DNA of 64,000 nt from Sorangium cellulosum So ce56 (GTDB lineage Bacteria > Myxococcota_A > Polyangia > Polyangiales > Polyangiaceae): positions 2,294,001 to 2,358,000 of the forward strand of contig NC_010162.1 in assembly GCF_000067165.1 (NCBI RefSeq), given 5' to 3'. Position numbers and translations under genes: made by a program. This document shows positions 41,606 through 51,233 of this stretch, piece by piece. Numbering within the stretch: position 1 is the stretch's first letter; each line of letters opens with the position of its first letter. A model generated the notes under the pieces. It was not told the origin of the DNA. It saw only the letters and a list, made by a program, of their open reading frames with translations, and did not search any database.

Positions 41606-42568
41606 ATGCCTCCCGCTCGCGTCGCCGCTGAAGCGCTCGTGGGCAAGCTCCTCTGCGACAAGTACCGCGTCGTTCAGCTGCTCGGCAGCGGCGGGGTCGG
41701 GCACGTCTACCTCGCGGATCGCGTCGGCAGGCCGCGTGAGGCCGCGACGTCGCGCGTCGCGGTCAAGGTCCTCCGGGCAGAGCTCCGCGACGATCCGCTG
41801 CTCGTCGCGCGGTTCGAGCGAGAGGCCGGCGCGGCGTCGCGCGTCCGTCATCCCAACGTCCTCTGCGTCGATGCGCTCGAGCGCGCCGGCGACGCGCCGT
41901 GCTTCGCGATGGAGCTGCTCGTCGGGCTCGATCTCGCCGACACGCTGACGTTCACCCGAGCGCTCGTCCCGTCTCGCGCGGTCCGGATCGCCGCCGACCT
42001 CGCCTCGGGCGTCGACGCCGCCCACCGCGCCGGGGTGATCCACCGCGACGTGAAGCCGGAGAACGTGTTCCTCGTGCACGCGGCCGACGGGCGCGAGATC
42101 GTCAAGCTGCTCGACTTCGGCTTCTCGTGCATCCAGGGCCAGGGCGCCGAAGGCGCGCTGCTCCCCCGGGTCGTGGGGACGCCGGAGTACATGGCGCCCG
42201 AGCAGGCGCAGGGCGCGCCGGCGGCGCCCGCCGCCGACGTCTACTCCCTGGGCATCGTGCTCTACGAGACGCTCGCGGGCCGTGTCCCCTTTCAGGGCCC
42301 GTACCCGGCCATCGCAGAGAAGCACGGGCGCGAGCCGCCGCCGCCGCTGCACCGGGTACACCCGGGGCTGCTCATCTCGCGCGAGCTCGACGCCGTCGTG
42401 CGCAAGGCGCTCGTGAAGGACCCCCGCGGCCGGTTCGCCTCGATGGCGGAGCTGCGGCACGCGCTGCTCGCGACGCCCGAGGCCCGCGCCGGGACCTCGT
42501 CCGCCGTTCCGCCCGACGCCGGCGCGCCGCCGCCCCCCGGCGCCGGGCACTGGGGCACCAAACCGTGA
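41606..42568 (+). CDS. Hanks-type serine/threonine protein kinase
   Basis: 320 residues from ATG 41606. A complete kinase: Gly-loop GSGGVGHV (27-34), Lys54 (VAVKV), catalytic HRDVKPEN (Asp148), DFG (170-172), the APE-like APEQ and DVYSLGIVLYETLAGRVPF. No TM segment or extracellular sensor; the ~35 C-terminal residues are Pro/Ala-rich. Likely a cytosolic signalling kinase, of which myxobacteria have hundreds. No adjacent substrate is evident. The pcnB-like gene starts ~290 bases on. Confidence 0.92.
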   Translation: MPPARVAAEALVGKLLCDKYRVVQLLGSGGVGHVYLADRVGRPREAATSRVAVKVLRAELRDDPLLVARFEREAGAASRVRHPNVLCVDALERAGDAPCFAMELLVGLDLADTLTFTRALVPSRAVRIAADLASGVDAAHRAGVIHRDVKPENVFLVHAADGREIVKLLDFGFSCIQGQGAEGALLPRVVGTPEYMAPEQAQGAPAAPAADVYSLGIVLYETLAGRVPFQGPYPAIAEKHGREPPPPLHRVHPGLLISRELDAVVRKALVKDPRGRFASMAELRHALLATPEARAGTSSAVPPDAGAPPPPGAGHWGTKP

Positions 42569-42856
42569 AGCCCGCTCGCTCCGGAGGCTTCCGTCGGCCT
42601 CCCTGCGCCTCGGCTTTGCTCTCACGGCGAAGCCCTGCTAGACGGCCGTTACCATCTCTTGTTCCGGGCGACAGCCGGATCCGCTCGTCAGGCCGACACC
42701 GGCCGCGGCGAGCGAGCCGGCGTGGTTCGGAGGTCCGCGGGCGCGGGCCTCATCTGCGCGGGTCGGTTCTCCAGCGAGTGCTGGAATCCCAGAATCGCGC
42801 GCCAGTCGTCCTCCACTCCCTCCAGGCTTTGCCTGGCGCTTTCTCGGTTGCTGACT

Positions 42857-44224
42857 ATGGGTCGCGCGACCCCATCACCTGATAACGGCACAGCGGCGTT
42901 TCACGACGCCGAACTCCCGATGTACGAGAGCCGCAGCGCCTCCGGGCCACGCGCTGGGCCCGAGGGCGAGCTCATGCCGACGGATACAGGCGCCCTCGAC
43001 GAAGATCCGTTCCGCGTCGAGCTCGTCGACGAAGACATCCCCACCCCGCGGCGCTACCAGGTCGTCTTCGACGAGGCGCGGATCGATCCGGACGTCCAGA
43101 AAGTCGTGCGACGCCTCGTACGCCACGGCTTTCAAGCCTACCTGGTAGGCGGCTGTGTGCGGGATCTGCTGCTCGATCGGCGCCCGAAGGATTTCGACGT
43201 CGCCACCAGCGCGCGGCCGGAGGAGGTCCGCGAGCTGTTCCGCAACTCGCGCATCATCGGCCGGCGGTTTCGCCTGGTGCACGTCCTCTTCCAGGGCGGC
43301 AAGGTCATCGAGGTGGCGACCTTCCGCCGCAACCCGAAGGAGGACTCCGACGACGGGAGCGAGCTGCTCATCCGCAGCGACAACGCGTTCGGCGTCGCGC
43401 ACGAGGACGCGCTCCGCCGCGACTTCCGGATCAACGCGCTCTTCTACGACGTGGAGGCGCGGCAGATCCTCGACTGGGTCGGCGGCATGGAGGACGTGCG
43501 CCGCCAGGTGGTCCACACGATCGGCGATCCGGAGACGCGCTTCCGCGAGGATCCGATCCGCATCCTGCGCGCGCTCAAGTTCGCTGGTCGGCTGGGCTTC
43601 GCGATCACCCCCGACGTCTACGATGCGGTCGTCTACTGCCGGGACGCGCTCGCGCTCGCGGCGCGCCCGCGCCTCTCGGAGGAGATCCTGCGCCTGCTGC
43701 GCGGCGGCCAGGCGCGCCGCACGATCTACCTCGCGTGGGAGACCGGGGTGCTCGACGTCCTCCTGCCGGAGGTCTCGGCGCTGCTCTACGACGATCGCGG
43801 CGACGACGGCCCCGGCCAGCGCCTCTGGCGCGTGCTCGACTACGTCGACCGGCGCACCGCGGCGGATCGCCCGCTCGACGACACGGTCCTCTGGACGCTC
43901 TTGCTCCTCGAGCCGATGAAGGAGGCCTGCGACGGCGTCCGCGACCGCGCGGCGGCGGTCGCCGATTTCCTCGAGCCTCTCATCGACCGGCTGGCCATCT
44001 CCCGCCGCTACGCCGACGGCATGCGGCGCATCGTCGCCGTCCTGCCGAGGCTCGCGGGGGGTCGCGCTGGCCGCTTCGCGCGGACGGACATCTTCCAGCC
44101 CGCCCTCGACGTGCTCGCCGCCGAGCTCACCGCGCGCGGAGAGTCGACGGAAGCGATCGACCGGCTGCGCTCCGCCCCGCACCCGCGGCGCCAGCACGCC
44201 GACGCCGCGCAGTTCCGGCGCTGA
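42857..44224 (+). CDS. pcnB: Poly(A) polymerase / tRNA nucleotidyltransferase family (PcnB-like)
   Basis: 455 residues from ATG 42857; in-frame ATGs at 42920 and 42974 are also possible, since the fold begins near 43050. It has the class II nucleotidyltransferase head YLVGGCVRDLLLDRRPKDFD (GG and DxD), then RFRLVHVLF, RRDFRINALFYD, and RFREDPIRILRALKFAGRLG of the RNA-binding motif. The C-terminal half is helical. The RRFRLVHV block favours poly(A) polymerase over CCA-adding enzyme, but substrate choice is not certain. It would add 3' tails that target RNA for decay. Confidence 0.85.
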   Translation: MGRATPSPDNGTAAFHDAELPMYESRSASGPRAGPEGELMPTDTGALDEDPFRVELVDEDIPTPRRYQVVFDEARIDPDVQKVVRRLVRHGFQAYLVGGCVRDLLLDRRPKDFDVATSARPEEVRELFRNSRIIGRRFRLVHVLFQGGKVIEVATFRRNPKEDSDDGSELLIRSDNAFGVAHEDALRRDFRINALFYDVEARQILDWVGGMEDVRRQVVHTIGDPETRFREDPIRILRALKFAGRLGFAITPDVYDAVVYCRDALALAARPRLSEEILRLLRGGQARRTIYLAWETGVLDVLLPEVSALLYDDRGDDGPGQRLWRVLDYVDRRTAADRPLDDTVLWTLLLLEPMKEACDGVRDRAAAVADFLEPLIDRLAISRRYADGMRRIVAVLPRLAGGRAGRFARTDIFQPALDVLAAELTARGESTEAIDRLRSAPHPRRQHADAAQFRR

Positions 44225-44354
44225 CGGGTGATCGACGTGGGCGACGTCGGCGCCGCCGGCGCGATCGACGGTGGCCGCCGGGCAGGTAGCTGGCGGCAAC
44301 CGACCAGCCGCCGTGGAACATCACCGGGGTTTCTGGTTTCATAAGAGGCCCCTG

Positions 44355-46001
44355 ATGTCCTCTCCGGCCGCACGCCTGCGCCCTGCTGCTCCCCCGGCTG
44401 TCCCCGTGTCCAGGCGCCGGTTCGGCGGCTCGGCGCGCAGCCTGCTCGTGTTCGCGCTCGCCTGCGCCGTGTCGCGGCTCGCCGACGCGCAGGCGTCGCT
44501 CCTGCACGAGTTCATCGCGCCGGATCCCGCGGAGGACGTGTCGCTCGCCACGACGACGCTCGACGGCGGGCTCCCCGCGGCGATCCAGACGCCGAGCGGC
44601 CTGGCCACGGCGCCCGATCCGCAGCGCCCGCCGTCGAACCAGCAGCAGGTCTACAGCAACGTCGGATCCGACGCCGGCCCCGACGCGTCCTACGAGCCGG
44701 ATCGAGACACCCGCCGGCCGAACGTCGAGCGCTACGACGATCCGTTCTCCCCCGCGACCGCGCCGTTCAAGCGGCTGCAAGCGTACGACGCCGTGAGGGC
44801 GGACTACTCGCTCGTCGTCCGAGATCGGAGCCTGAAGACCGTCAAGGCGGACAGCGCCGTCTCTGCGGGCGACGAGGCGTTCTACGGGGACATCGCGGTC
44901 GATCTCGTGCCCAACGAGCCGGTCCGGATCCCGACGGTCGGGCCGGACACGCGGCTCGTGCGGATGCACGTGAACCCCGACACCCCGGTCGTCGTCCTGC
45001 GTGACGGCGCCGACAACTGGTTCGTGCGCGGCACGAAGAGCGCGCGCGTCCGGCTCATCGTGCAGCTCGCCATCGCCCGCGCGACCTTCGGCAGCGAGTT
45101 CGCCGACGTCGGCTGGAGCAAGCTCGAGCCCTTCCGCGGGCCGCAGGAGGCCTCCCACGAGGCGGCGTTCAGGCAGGTCGCCCAGGCGATCGGCATCTCG
45201 TCCGCGATGCGGCCGCGCGACGTCGTTCAGAAGATGGTCGAGTACTTCCGGTCGTTCGCCCCGTCGGACGACCCGCCCAAGGGGAACGGCGACATCTACC
45301 TGGATCTCGCGCTCTCGCGAAAAGGCGTCTGCCGCCACCGCGCCTTCGCGTTCCTCGTCACGGCCCTGCACATCGGGATCCCCGCGCGGATGGTCGTCAA
45401 CGAGGCGCACGCCTGGGTCGAGGTCTTCGATGGCTCGCTCTGGCACCGCATCGACCTCGGGGGGGCCGCCCTCAACATGGACCAGGAGGTCGATCCGAGC
45501 CGCCCGCCGCATGTGCCGCCGCCGGATCCCTACAGCTGGCCGGAGCAGCGCGACTCGGGCCAGGATCTCGCCGACCGCACGCGCGCCGAGCAGGCGCAGC
45601 CGGGGCCGGCCGGCCCAGGGGCCGGGAGCAGCGGCGCCGCCGTGCCGCCGCCCCCCGCGCCCACGCCCGCGACCGATGCGGCCGGGCGCGCGGCGGAGAG
45701 CACCGACGTCGTCGTGACCGCGCTGGACAAGGACATCCGCCGCGGCTTTCCCCTCCACCTCCAGGGACAGGTCAGCAGCGCCGGGGCGCCGTGCGGGCAC
45801 GTCCGCGTCGACGTGATCCTGACGGGGACCGCGGCGCCGCAGGGCGTGACGGTCGGCTCGCTGTCGACCGACGACCGCGGCCGGTACGACGGGGCCGTCG
45901 TGATCCCCGGCGATTTCGCGCTGGGCGAGTACGACCTCGCGGTCGCGACGCCGGGCGACGTCCGCTGCAAGGCCGGCCGCACGGAAGCCGCCGCCCCGTG
46001 A
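44355..46001 (+). CDS. Exported transglutaminase-like protein
   Basis: 548 residues from ATG 44355 with AAGAGG upstream. The N-terminus (SRRRFGGSARSLLVFALA, ending ADAQA) is a signal peptide with a twin-Arg-like start. The transglutaminase core shows Cys326 (KGVCRHRAFAF), His352 (HAWVEV) and a following Asp (RIDLGG). A Pro-rich linker and a C-terminal Ig-like domain (about 455-540, FPLHLQGQVSS ... GEYDLAVATPG) follow. It probably acts in the periplasm as a protease or cross-linker. The Nudix gene overlaps its stop (GTGA). Confidence 0.85.
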   Translation: MSSPAARLRPAAPPAVPVSRRRFGGSARSLLVFALACAVSRLADAQASLLHEFIAPDPAEDVSLATTTLDGGLPAAIQTPSGLATAPDPQRPPSNQQQVYSNVGSDAGPDASYEPDRDTRRPNVERYDDPFSPATAPFKRLQAYDAVRADYSLVVRDRSLKTVKADSAVSAGDEAFYGDIAVDLVPNEPVRIPTVGPDTRLVRMHVNPDTPVVVLRDGADNWFVRGTKSARVRLIVQLAIARATFGSEFADVGWSKLEPFRGPQEASHEAAFRQVAQAIGISSAMRPRDVVQKMVEYFRSFAPSDDPPKGNGDIYLDLALSRKGVCRHRAFAFLVTALHIGIPARMVVNEAHAWVEVFDGSLWHRIDLGGAALNMDQEVDPSRPPHVPPPDPYSWPEQRDSGQDLADRTRAEQAQPGPAGPGAGSSGAAVPPPPAPTPATDAAGRAAESTDVVVTALDKDIRRGFPLHLQGQVSSAGAPCGHVRVDVILTGTAAPQGVTVGSLSTDDRGRYDGAVVIPGDFALGEYDLAVATPGDVRCKAGRTEAAAP

Positions 46002-46444
46002 GCGACGCGCCGGCATGCGCCCTCTCGCCCCCGCGCGTCGCGGTGGGCGCCGTCGTCATCGATCGCCGGCCGGATGCGCCTGACGCGCCGCGCGTGCTCG
46101 TCGTCAAGCGCGCTCGTCCTCCCCTCGAGGGCTCCTGGTCGCTTCCAGGTGGGCGCGTGGAGCCCGGAGAGCGGCTCGCGGACGCCGTTGCCCGCGAGAT
46201 CCGCGAAGAGACGGGCCTCGACGTCCGCGTCGGTCCCCTCGTGGAGGTCGTGGAGATCGTGGCGACTCCCTATCATTATGTGATCCTCGATTATCTGTGC
46301 GAGTCGATCGGAGGCGCCCTCTCTCCAGGAGACGACGCCTCCGAGGTGGCCCTCGTGCCCGTCCCCGAGCTGCCGGCCTACGGCCTCACCGACGTCGCGC
46401 TCCGCGTGATCCATAAAGCCCTGGCGATGGCGGCCGCCGGCTGA
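45998..46444 (+). CDS. Nudix hydrolase
   Basis: 148 residues from GTG 45998, which overlaps the transglutaminase-like stop. The Nudix box GGRVEPGERLADAVAREIRE then ETGLDV fits Gx5Ex7REUxEExGU perfectly. The N-terminal strand VAVGAVVIDRR and VLVVKRARPP are typical. It resembles ADP-ribose pyrophosphatases or MutT-like enzymes that hydrolyse X-linked nucleoside diphosphates. The exact substrate is unknown. Confidence 0.92.
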   Translation: MSDAPACALSPPRVAVGAVVIDRRPDAPDAPRVLVVKRARPPLEGSWSLPGGRVEPGERLADAVAREIREETGLDVRVGPLVEVVEIVATPYHYVILDYLCESIGGALSPGDDASEVALVPVPELPAYGLTDVALRVIHKALAMAAAG

Positions 46445-47088
46445 AACGGCGCGATCCAGGGAGCCCCCGACTTGGCGCGGCCATGGCGCAGGTGGGATGT
46501 CGCAGAAAGGGCGACTCTCCCTGTAGAACTTCCATTGTTGGACAGCAGCAACGTTATTTTGCTGCCCTGGCGCTCACGACAATCGCCGGTGGCAGCGCTA
46601 GGTTGGATGTGGGGGCAGGGGTGAGCGCTGGTCCGGCGATCACGAGGGGATTGGTGGTCGTCGTGGTGGCGACCCTGGTCTCTTCTCCTCTCTGCTTCGC
46701 GCTGCCTTGCAACGATGGCGCTGGCCTGTTCGCGCTGCCCGCGCCGCGCGTCGCGCGCGTCTCGCGCGTCGCGGCGCCTCCCGGCGTACCCGAGGCCTCG
46801 GGCTGGCTCCCGGCGCGGGTCGCGCGCGCCCTCTCAAGGACCGTCTCGTGGGTGGCGCGTTCGGGGGTCGCCCCGATGTTCCTTGGTCTGCACGGGTTCG
46901 GTGTGACCGTGTCCGGCGAAATGTGATGAACGCGGTTACCGCGGCTGCAACATGCGATTCGCTGCTCTGCTGAGCGATCGGCGATCACGGCGAGCGCTGG
47001 TCGCGCCCGTCGGCTCGAATTCGCGCTGTGTGGTGACCGCTGAGTCTGGATTGCGGCGCTTCTGGAGACATCGTAGACCGGGGAGTCT
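46445..47088. other. Gene-free stretch before the TetR-type gene
   Basis: 644 bases with a short AT-richer patch near 46510-46580 and a simple GCGCGTC-rich tract near 46740-46830. ORFs exist on both strands, but none has a signal, motif or myxobacterial codon bias that I would trust. I see no clear promoter. Confidence 0.5.
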
Positions 47089-47886
47089 ATGAGCCCGACG
47101 CGGAGAGCGAGGAAGGAGGAGCAGAAGGAGGAGCGGCGGCGGTTCATCATCGACGCAGCCTGGCAGCTGTTCCAGGAGACCCCCTATCCCGAGGTCACCA
47201 TGGCTCAGGTCGCCGAGCGCACCAGGCTCGCCAAGGGCACGCTCTACCTCTACTTCACCACGAAAGAGGAGCTCTTTCTCGCGGTCGTCGATCAAGAGCT
47301 CGCGAAGTGGTTCCACGATGTGGATATCCATCTGACGCATTTCTGCGCCTCCCGCGGTGACGCGAGCGCGGCGGGCCCTCGGCCCTCGCGGGCCCGCCGC
47401 GGCGCGCCCGGGGCGCCTGCCGAGGACGCGCCGGCGAGCGTCGCCTCGATCCTGTCGACGACCCTCGCCGCGCGCGACGCGATGACACGCTTGCTCGGCA
47501 TCCTCCACAGCGTGCTCGAGCAGAACGTCAGCTACGAGGCCGCGCTCCGCTTCAAGCTCTCTCTCCTGGGTCACGTCGAGCGCACCGGGGTGCTGCTCGA
47601 GCGGTGCCTGCCGTCGCTCGCTCCCGGCCACGGCGGCCCGACCCTCATCCGGATGTACGCCCTGCTCATCGGGATGCGCCAGGTCTGCGATCCCAGCGAC
47701 GTGATCCGCGATATCCGCAGCCGCCCCGATATGGGCCTCTTCCGGATCAACTTCGGCGAGGAGATCCGGGCGTCGTTCGCGCTCCTCCTGAGCGGCGCGA
47801 GCGCGCCGCCGCTCGCGCCCGGGCGGCTCGGCGCCCCGGCGCTCGGCGGGTTGAGCTCAGCGGAGCGGCGCCGCCCGGAGGGGTGA
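47089..47886 (+). CDS. TetR/AcrR-family transcriptional regulator
   Basis: 265 residues. The N-terminal HTH is canonical: RFIIDAAWQLFQETPYPEVT, MAQVAERTRLAKGTLYLYFT, TKEELFLAVV (residues 18-68). A ~35-residue Arg/Pro/Ala-rich insertion (about 90-120) interrupts the ligand-binding domain, which is unusual. The C-terminal domain contacts an unknown small molecule. It lies directly before, and converges on, the C1A protease gene; a regulatory link to the isoprenoid/peptide cluster is possible but not shown. Confidence 0.88.
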   Translation: MSPTRRARKEEQKEERRRFIIDAAWQLFQETPYPEVTMAQVAERTRLAKGTLYLYFTTKEELFLAVVDQELAKWFHDVDIHLTHFCASRGDASAAGPRPSRARRGAPGAPAEDAPASVASILSTTLAARDAMTRLLGILHSVLEQNVSYEAALRFKLSLLGHVERTGVLLERCLPSLAPGHGGPTLIRMYALLIGMRQVCDPSDVIRDIRSRPDMGLFRINFGEEIRASFALLLSGASAPPLAPGRLGAPALGGLSSAERRRPEG

Positions 47887-47897
47887 GGGGCGCGCGT

Positions 47898-49901
47898 TCA
47901 CCACGGATCCCGCGCCGACATGGGCGGCAGGTGATCGGCGAACGGCTGGTTGAGGATGCGGGCGATGACGGACTTCCACGTGGTCATGTCGTTCTCGAAG
48001 TCCTCATGCCGCCGCGCCTCGGAGCCGTGGGGAGGGGGCCTCGTGTTGGGCCCCTTGATCCACTCCGCCCTCGGAAACACGACGGGCCGGTCGTCCTTGG
48101 TCTCCGTGAGCAGCGAAAGGACGTCGGCGTTCTCCGGATCGAGGAGCCCCGCCTCCATGCCGAGCAGCGAGACGCCGCTCGTGCCGGGCACCCGCGGGCG
48201 CCGCTCGAGGGCGTTCGACACCAGGTAGAGGAGCGACCTGCCGTACACCTCGCAGTGGTCCTGGAGCTCCGCTTCGTCCGTGAGCGTGAACAGGGCGAAC
48301 CGGCGCACCATGCCGCTCTTGATGGGCGGCATGTACGTGTCGCGGAACGCGTCGATGGCGCTCGCAGGCGCGAGCAGGGAGAGCGACTCGATGGGGAGCC
48401 CGAGCCCGAGCTGACCTCGCATCGGGCCGCCCTCGATCTTCTTGCCCTTCTCCGAGGTGACCAGCTGGACGAGCGGCGCGAGCAGGAACGTGCCGCTCGA
48501 ATGGGCGACCAGGTGGAGCTCGATCTTCGGATCGCCGTCCATCAGCGACGCGAGGCGGCCGATCATCTCGCGGACGCCGCCGTGGTCGGCGTCCATCGTC
48601 GCGTCGCCCGCGGCCAGCTTCATGCGGTCCCACTCGGCCTTGCCGCCCATGCGGCGGACGAGCGGCTCGAGGGCGTCGTCGCGCCGATCGATCATGAACC
48701 CGAACGCCCTGGGATCGTAGCCGTCGTGGCGGCGCCCCTCCGTGGCGCGATGGAGGATCTCGAGGAGGCGCGGGTAGTGGTCGGTCTCCCAGAGGAGCTC
48801 GATGGGGTAGATCTCGTGCCCGAGCAGCTTCGGCCGGAGGCGTGACATCCGGTTGATCGCGTCGATCTGCCGGCGCAGACCGCCGCTCGCGATCAGGACG
48901 AGCCGGCGGCGCTTCCATGTCGCGGTCGCGCTCAGGAAATCCTCTTCCATGATGATACGGACGTCATCCGACGACGTGCCGTAGGCGCCGCGCTGCTGGA
49001 GCTGGCCGTGCATGTCGACGCTGATGAGGTGCGGACGCAGGCTGGCGAACGTCCGGCTCGTGGACGTGAGCGGGCGGAGCGAGCGCGCCTGGTTCAGGCG
49101 GATCGGGACGCCGAGCCGCCCGACCCACGCGTCGAAGCCGTATTGAAGCCAGTCGTCGTAACAGAGTCGACCGAAGCCGCCCTTGCCCCAGCCGACACCC
49201 CACGAGTTCTGCAGCCAGAAGCCCTCCGCGTCATACCCGATGATCGCGAACGCGTGACCTCCCCAGGGGGCGATGAAGGGGTTCGTCTTGTCGACCGTCG
49301 GGATGATGCCGTTCCTCTGGGTCCCATAATACCAGCCGTTGAACGGGATCAGCGCCGAGGCCGCGATGATCCCGACCTCCGCGAGGGCGCTGTGCATCGC
49401 CGGGAGGTCCCTGTGGTTCACGCGTTGATACAGGCCGAGCGGCCGGAGCATCGCGTCCACGGCGCGCTCCGGCGTGAGCGTGCCGTGGAGATCGTTCGCG
49501 TCCCATGGCCAGTGCTCATAGGAGCAGATACCGTGTTTGTGCCAGCCCTTCATGGCGCCCCTCAGGCTGGATCCCCTCGCGTCGTCCTCGCCGGGGTACT
49601 CGTCGTAGCGGCGCGCCATCGTGTACACCATGTTCTGGCTGACGAGGCTGCGGTCCGGCGAGACCCGGCGTCTGCGCAGCAGGTAATGCGCCACGGTGGC
49701 GACCGTGAAGCCGGTGCAGCCGTTGTTCTTGCCCTGGTCGAGCACGGGCACGCCGTACTCCACGAAGCGCTCCGGGGGCATGATCGGAGGCACTTCCACC
49801 ATCGTGGGGCGATAGAGGGTGTCGCGGAAATCGAGGACGTCAGCGCGCGCGTCGGTCGTGATGTCCCCGTGACGCCCAGCGAAACGCTCGGAATCGATCA
49901 T
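47898..49901 (-). CDS. Papain-like (C1A) protease fused to an alpha/beta-hydrolase-like region
   Basis: 667 residues from ATG 49901. Residues 40-265 are a papain-type domain: QGKNNGCTGF gives Gln56 and Cys62, GGHAFAIIGYD His216, and LQNSWGVGWGKGGFGRLCYD Asn232. There is no signal peptide or propeptide. Residues ~330-650 look like an alpha/beta-hydrolase: VLIASGG strand-turn, then HLVAHSSGTFLLAPL with nucleophile-elbow-like AHSSG (466-470) and SLSLLAPA. Two hydrolytic folds in one chain are unusual. It is divergent (139-base gap) from the isoprenoid/NHLP operon and may process the small peptide encoded there; that is inference. Confidence 0.8.
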   Translation of the reverse strand: MIDSERFAGRHGDITTDARADVLDFRDTLYRPTMVEVPPIMPPERFVEYGVPVLDQGKNNGCTGFTVATVAHYLLRRRRVSPDRSLVSQNMVYTMARRYDEYPGEDDARGSSLRGAMKGWHKHGICSYEHWPWDANDLHGTLTPERAVDAMLRPLGLYQRVNHRDLPAMHSALAEVGIIAASALIPFNGWYYGTQRNGIIPTVDKTNPFIAPWGGHAFAIIGYDAEGFWLQNSWGVGWGKGGFGRLCYDDWLQYGFDAWVGRLGVPIRLNQARSLRPLTSTSRTFASLRPHLISVDMHGQLQQRGAYGTSSDDVRIIMEEDFLSATATWKRRRLVLIASGGLRRQIDAINRMSRLRPKLLGHEIYPIELLWETDHYPRLLEILHRATEGRRHDGYDPRAFGFMIDRRDDALEPLVRRMGGKAEWDRMKLAAGDATMDADHGGVREMIGRLASLMDGDPKIELHLVAHSSGTFLLAPLVQLVTSEKGKKIEGGPMRGQLGLGLPIESLSLLAPASAIDAFRDTYMPPIKSGMVRRFALFTLTDEAELQDHCEVYGRSLLYLVSNALERRPRVPGTSGVSLLGMEAGLLDPENADVLSLLTETKDDRPVVFPRAEWIKGPNTRPPPHGSEARRHEDFENDMTTWKSVIARILNQPFADHLPPMSARDPW

Positions 49902-50040
49902 GGTTTCTGATCTCGTGAAGTCGCTGAGTGTCGCACGGGCGGCGCGCGGGGCAAAGTCGGCGCCGCCCGCCCTCCCTCGGGCGAGGCTGCTCGTGCTAGC
50001 GTCGCCCGGGGCGGCGCCGCCAGCGCCGTCCGGAGGTGGG

Positions 50041-51120
50041 ATGAGCGAGGACAGCCGCGCAGGGGGAGGCGAGGGCGCGCAAGGCGCCATCGAGGCGGCG
50101 CTCGAGGCCGAGGTGCTGCGGCGGCTCGCGTCGTTCCGGGCGCGGCTGGGGCGCGAGCTCGGCGCGCTGTTCGATGAGCTCGCCGCGCGCCTCAGGCTGT
50201 TCGAGGGGGAGCCGGGCGAGGGCTACTTCTCGCACCCGACGGCGCTCCCGGTGCTCGAGCTGCCGCTCTGGGTCGCGACGCGCCCCGGCGGGCCGGCGCT
50301 CGCGCTGGACGCTGGATCGTCGGCGCTTCCGCCGCTCGCCATCGATCTCGCCGAGGCGGCAGCGGTCGGGTACCTGCACGTCCGGATCGAGGACGACCTG
50401 CTGGACGAAGGGGTCGGTGAGCCTGGAGCGACGGTGCTCCTGTCCGGGGCGTTGTTCGCTCGCCACCAGGCGTTGCTCGCCCGCTCGCTGCCCGGCGGGA
50501 GCGCGTTCTGGGGCCTCTTCGAAGAGGTCTGGCTCGGGTATGGCGAGGCGATGCTCCTCGAGCGGCGGCTCCACCGCGCTGCAGGCCCGCGGGACGGCGC
50601 CACGTTCCGGCGGGTGCTCGCCCGCTCGCGCCCGCTCGTGCTCCCGGCCGCGGCGGCCCTGTTCGCGCTGTCGCAGGCCGAGCACCTGGACGCCCTCGAG
50701 GAGTTCGTTTCCGCCCTTGTTGCAGCGCATCAGCTGTTCGCGGACCTGCTGCATGCAGAGAAGGATCGTGGGTTCGGCAACACAACGTATGTGCTCTCCA
50801 GGATCTGGGCGCTCGCCGAGGCGGACGCGGCGTCGCCGAGCGGGGCCGACGTTTCCGACGGCGGGCCTTGTCGCGCTCAGGAGATGCGCAGCGCGGCGGC
50901 CCTGCGCGCGCGGCTGTTCGCGCGCGGCGGCTTCGACGCCATCCTGGAGGAGGCGCGTTGTGAGCTGGCTCGCGCCGAGGTCGCCGCGGCGGCCCTCGGG
51001 CTACCGGAGGCTGCGCGGTTCTGCAGGGAGCGCGTGCAGTACATGGTCGCGATCCAGCGGAGGGTATTCCTCGCGTTCTTCAGCGCGCTCGCCGGCGAGC
51101 CCGCCGTCGCGCCGCGGTGA
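50041..51120 (+). CDS. Class I isoprenoid synthase-like protein
   Basis: 359 residues from ATG 50041, preceded by GGAGGTGGG. All-helical. YLHVRIEDDLLDEG (111-124) contains EDDLLD, the first Asp-rich DDxxD motif of trans-prenyl synthases. The region AHQLFADLLHAEKDRGFGN (229-247) lies where the second metal motif should be but is not a canonical DDxxD; it is closer to the class I cyclase NSE-type triad. It may condense or cyclise prenyl diphosphates, or bind them. First gene of a four-gene operon with an NHLP-like peptide, a toroid-like protein and a cyclase. Confidence 0.75.
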   Translation: MSEDSRAGGGEGAQGAIEAALEAEVLRRLASFRARLGRELGALFDELAARLRLFEGEPGEGYFSHPTALPVLELPLWVATRPGGPALALDAGSSALPPLAIDLAEAAAVGYLHVRIEDDLLDEGVGEPGATVLLSGALFARHQALLARSLPGGSAFWGLFEEVWLGYGEAMLLERRLHRAAGPRDGATFRRVLARSRPLVLPAAAALFALSQAEHLDALEEFVSALVAAHQLFADLLHAEKDRGFGNTTYVLSRIWALAEADAASPSGADVSDGGPCRAQEMRSAAALRARLFARGGFDAILEEARCELARAEVAAAALGLPEAARFCRERVQYMVAIQRRVFLAFFSALAGEPAVAPR

Positions 51121-51233
51121 ACCGGCGTGTCGTGCGCGGACGCGACACTCCCCGAGGACGCGCGGACGCCCCTGCTTGTACTTGCTCGCCGTTTGGAGGT
51201 CTCCTAGCCTCCCGAGCGAGAAAGCGAGGAGTC

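Noticed and set aside
46483..46926. Possible small exported protein
   Set aside because: It has a hydrophobic stretch but no ribosome-binding site, and the second half is simple-sequence DNA.
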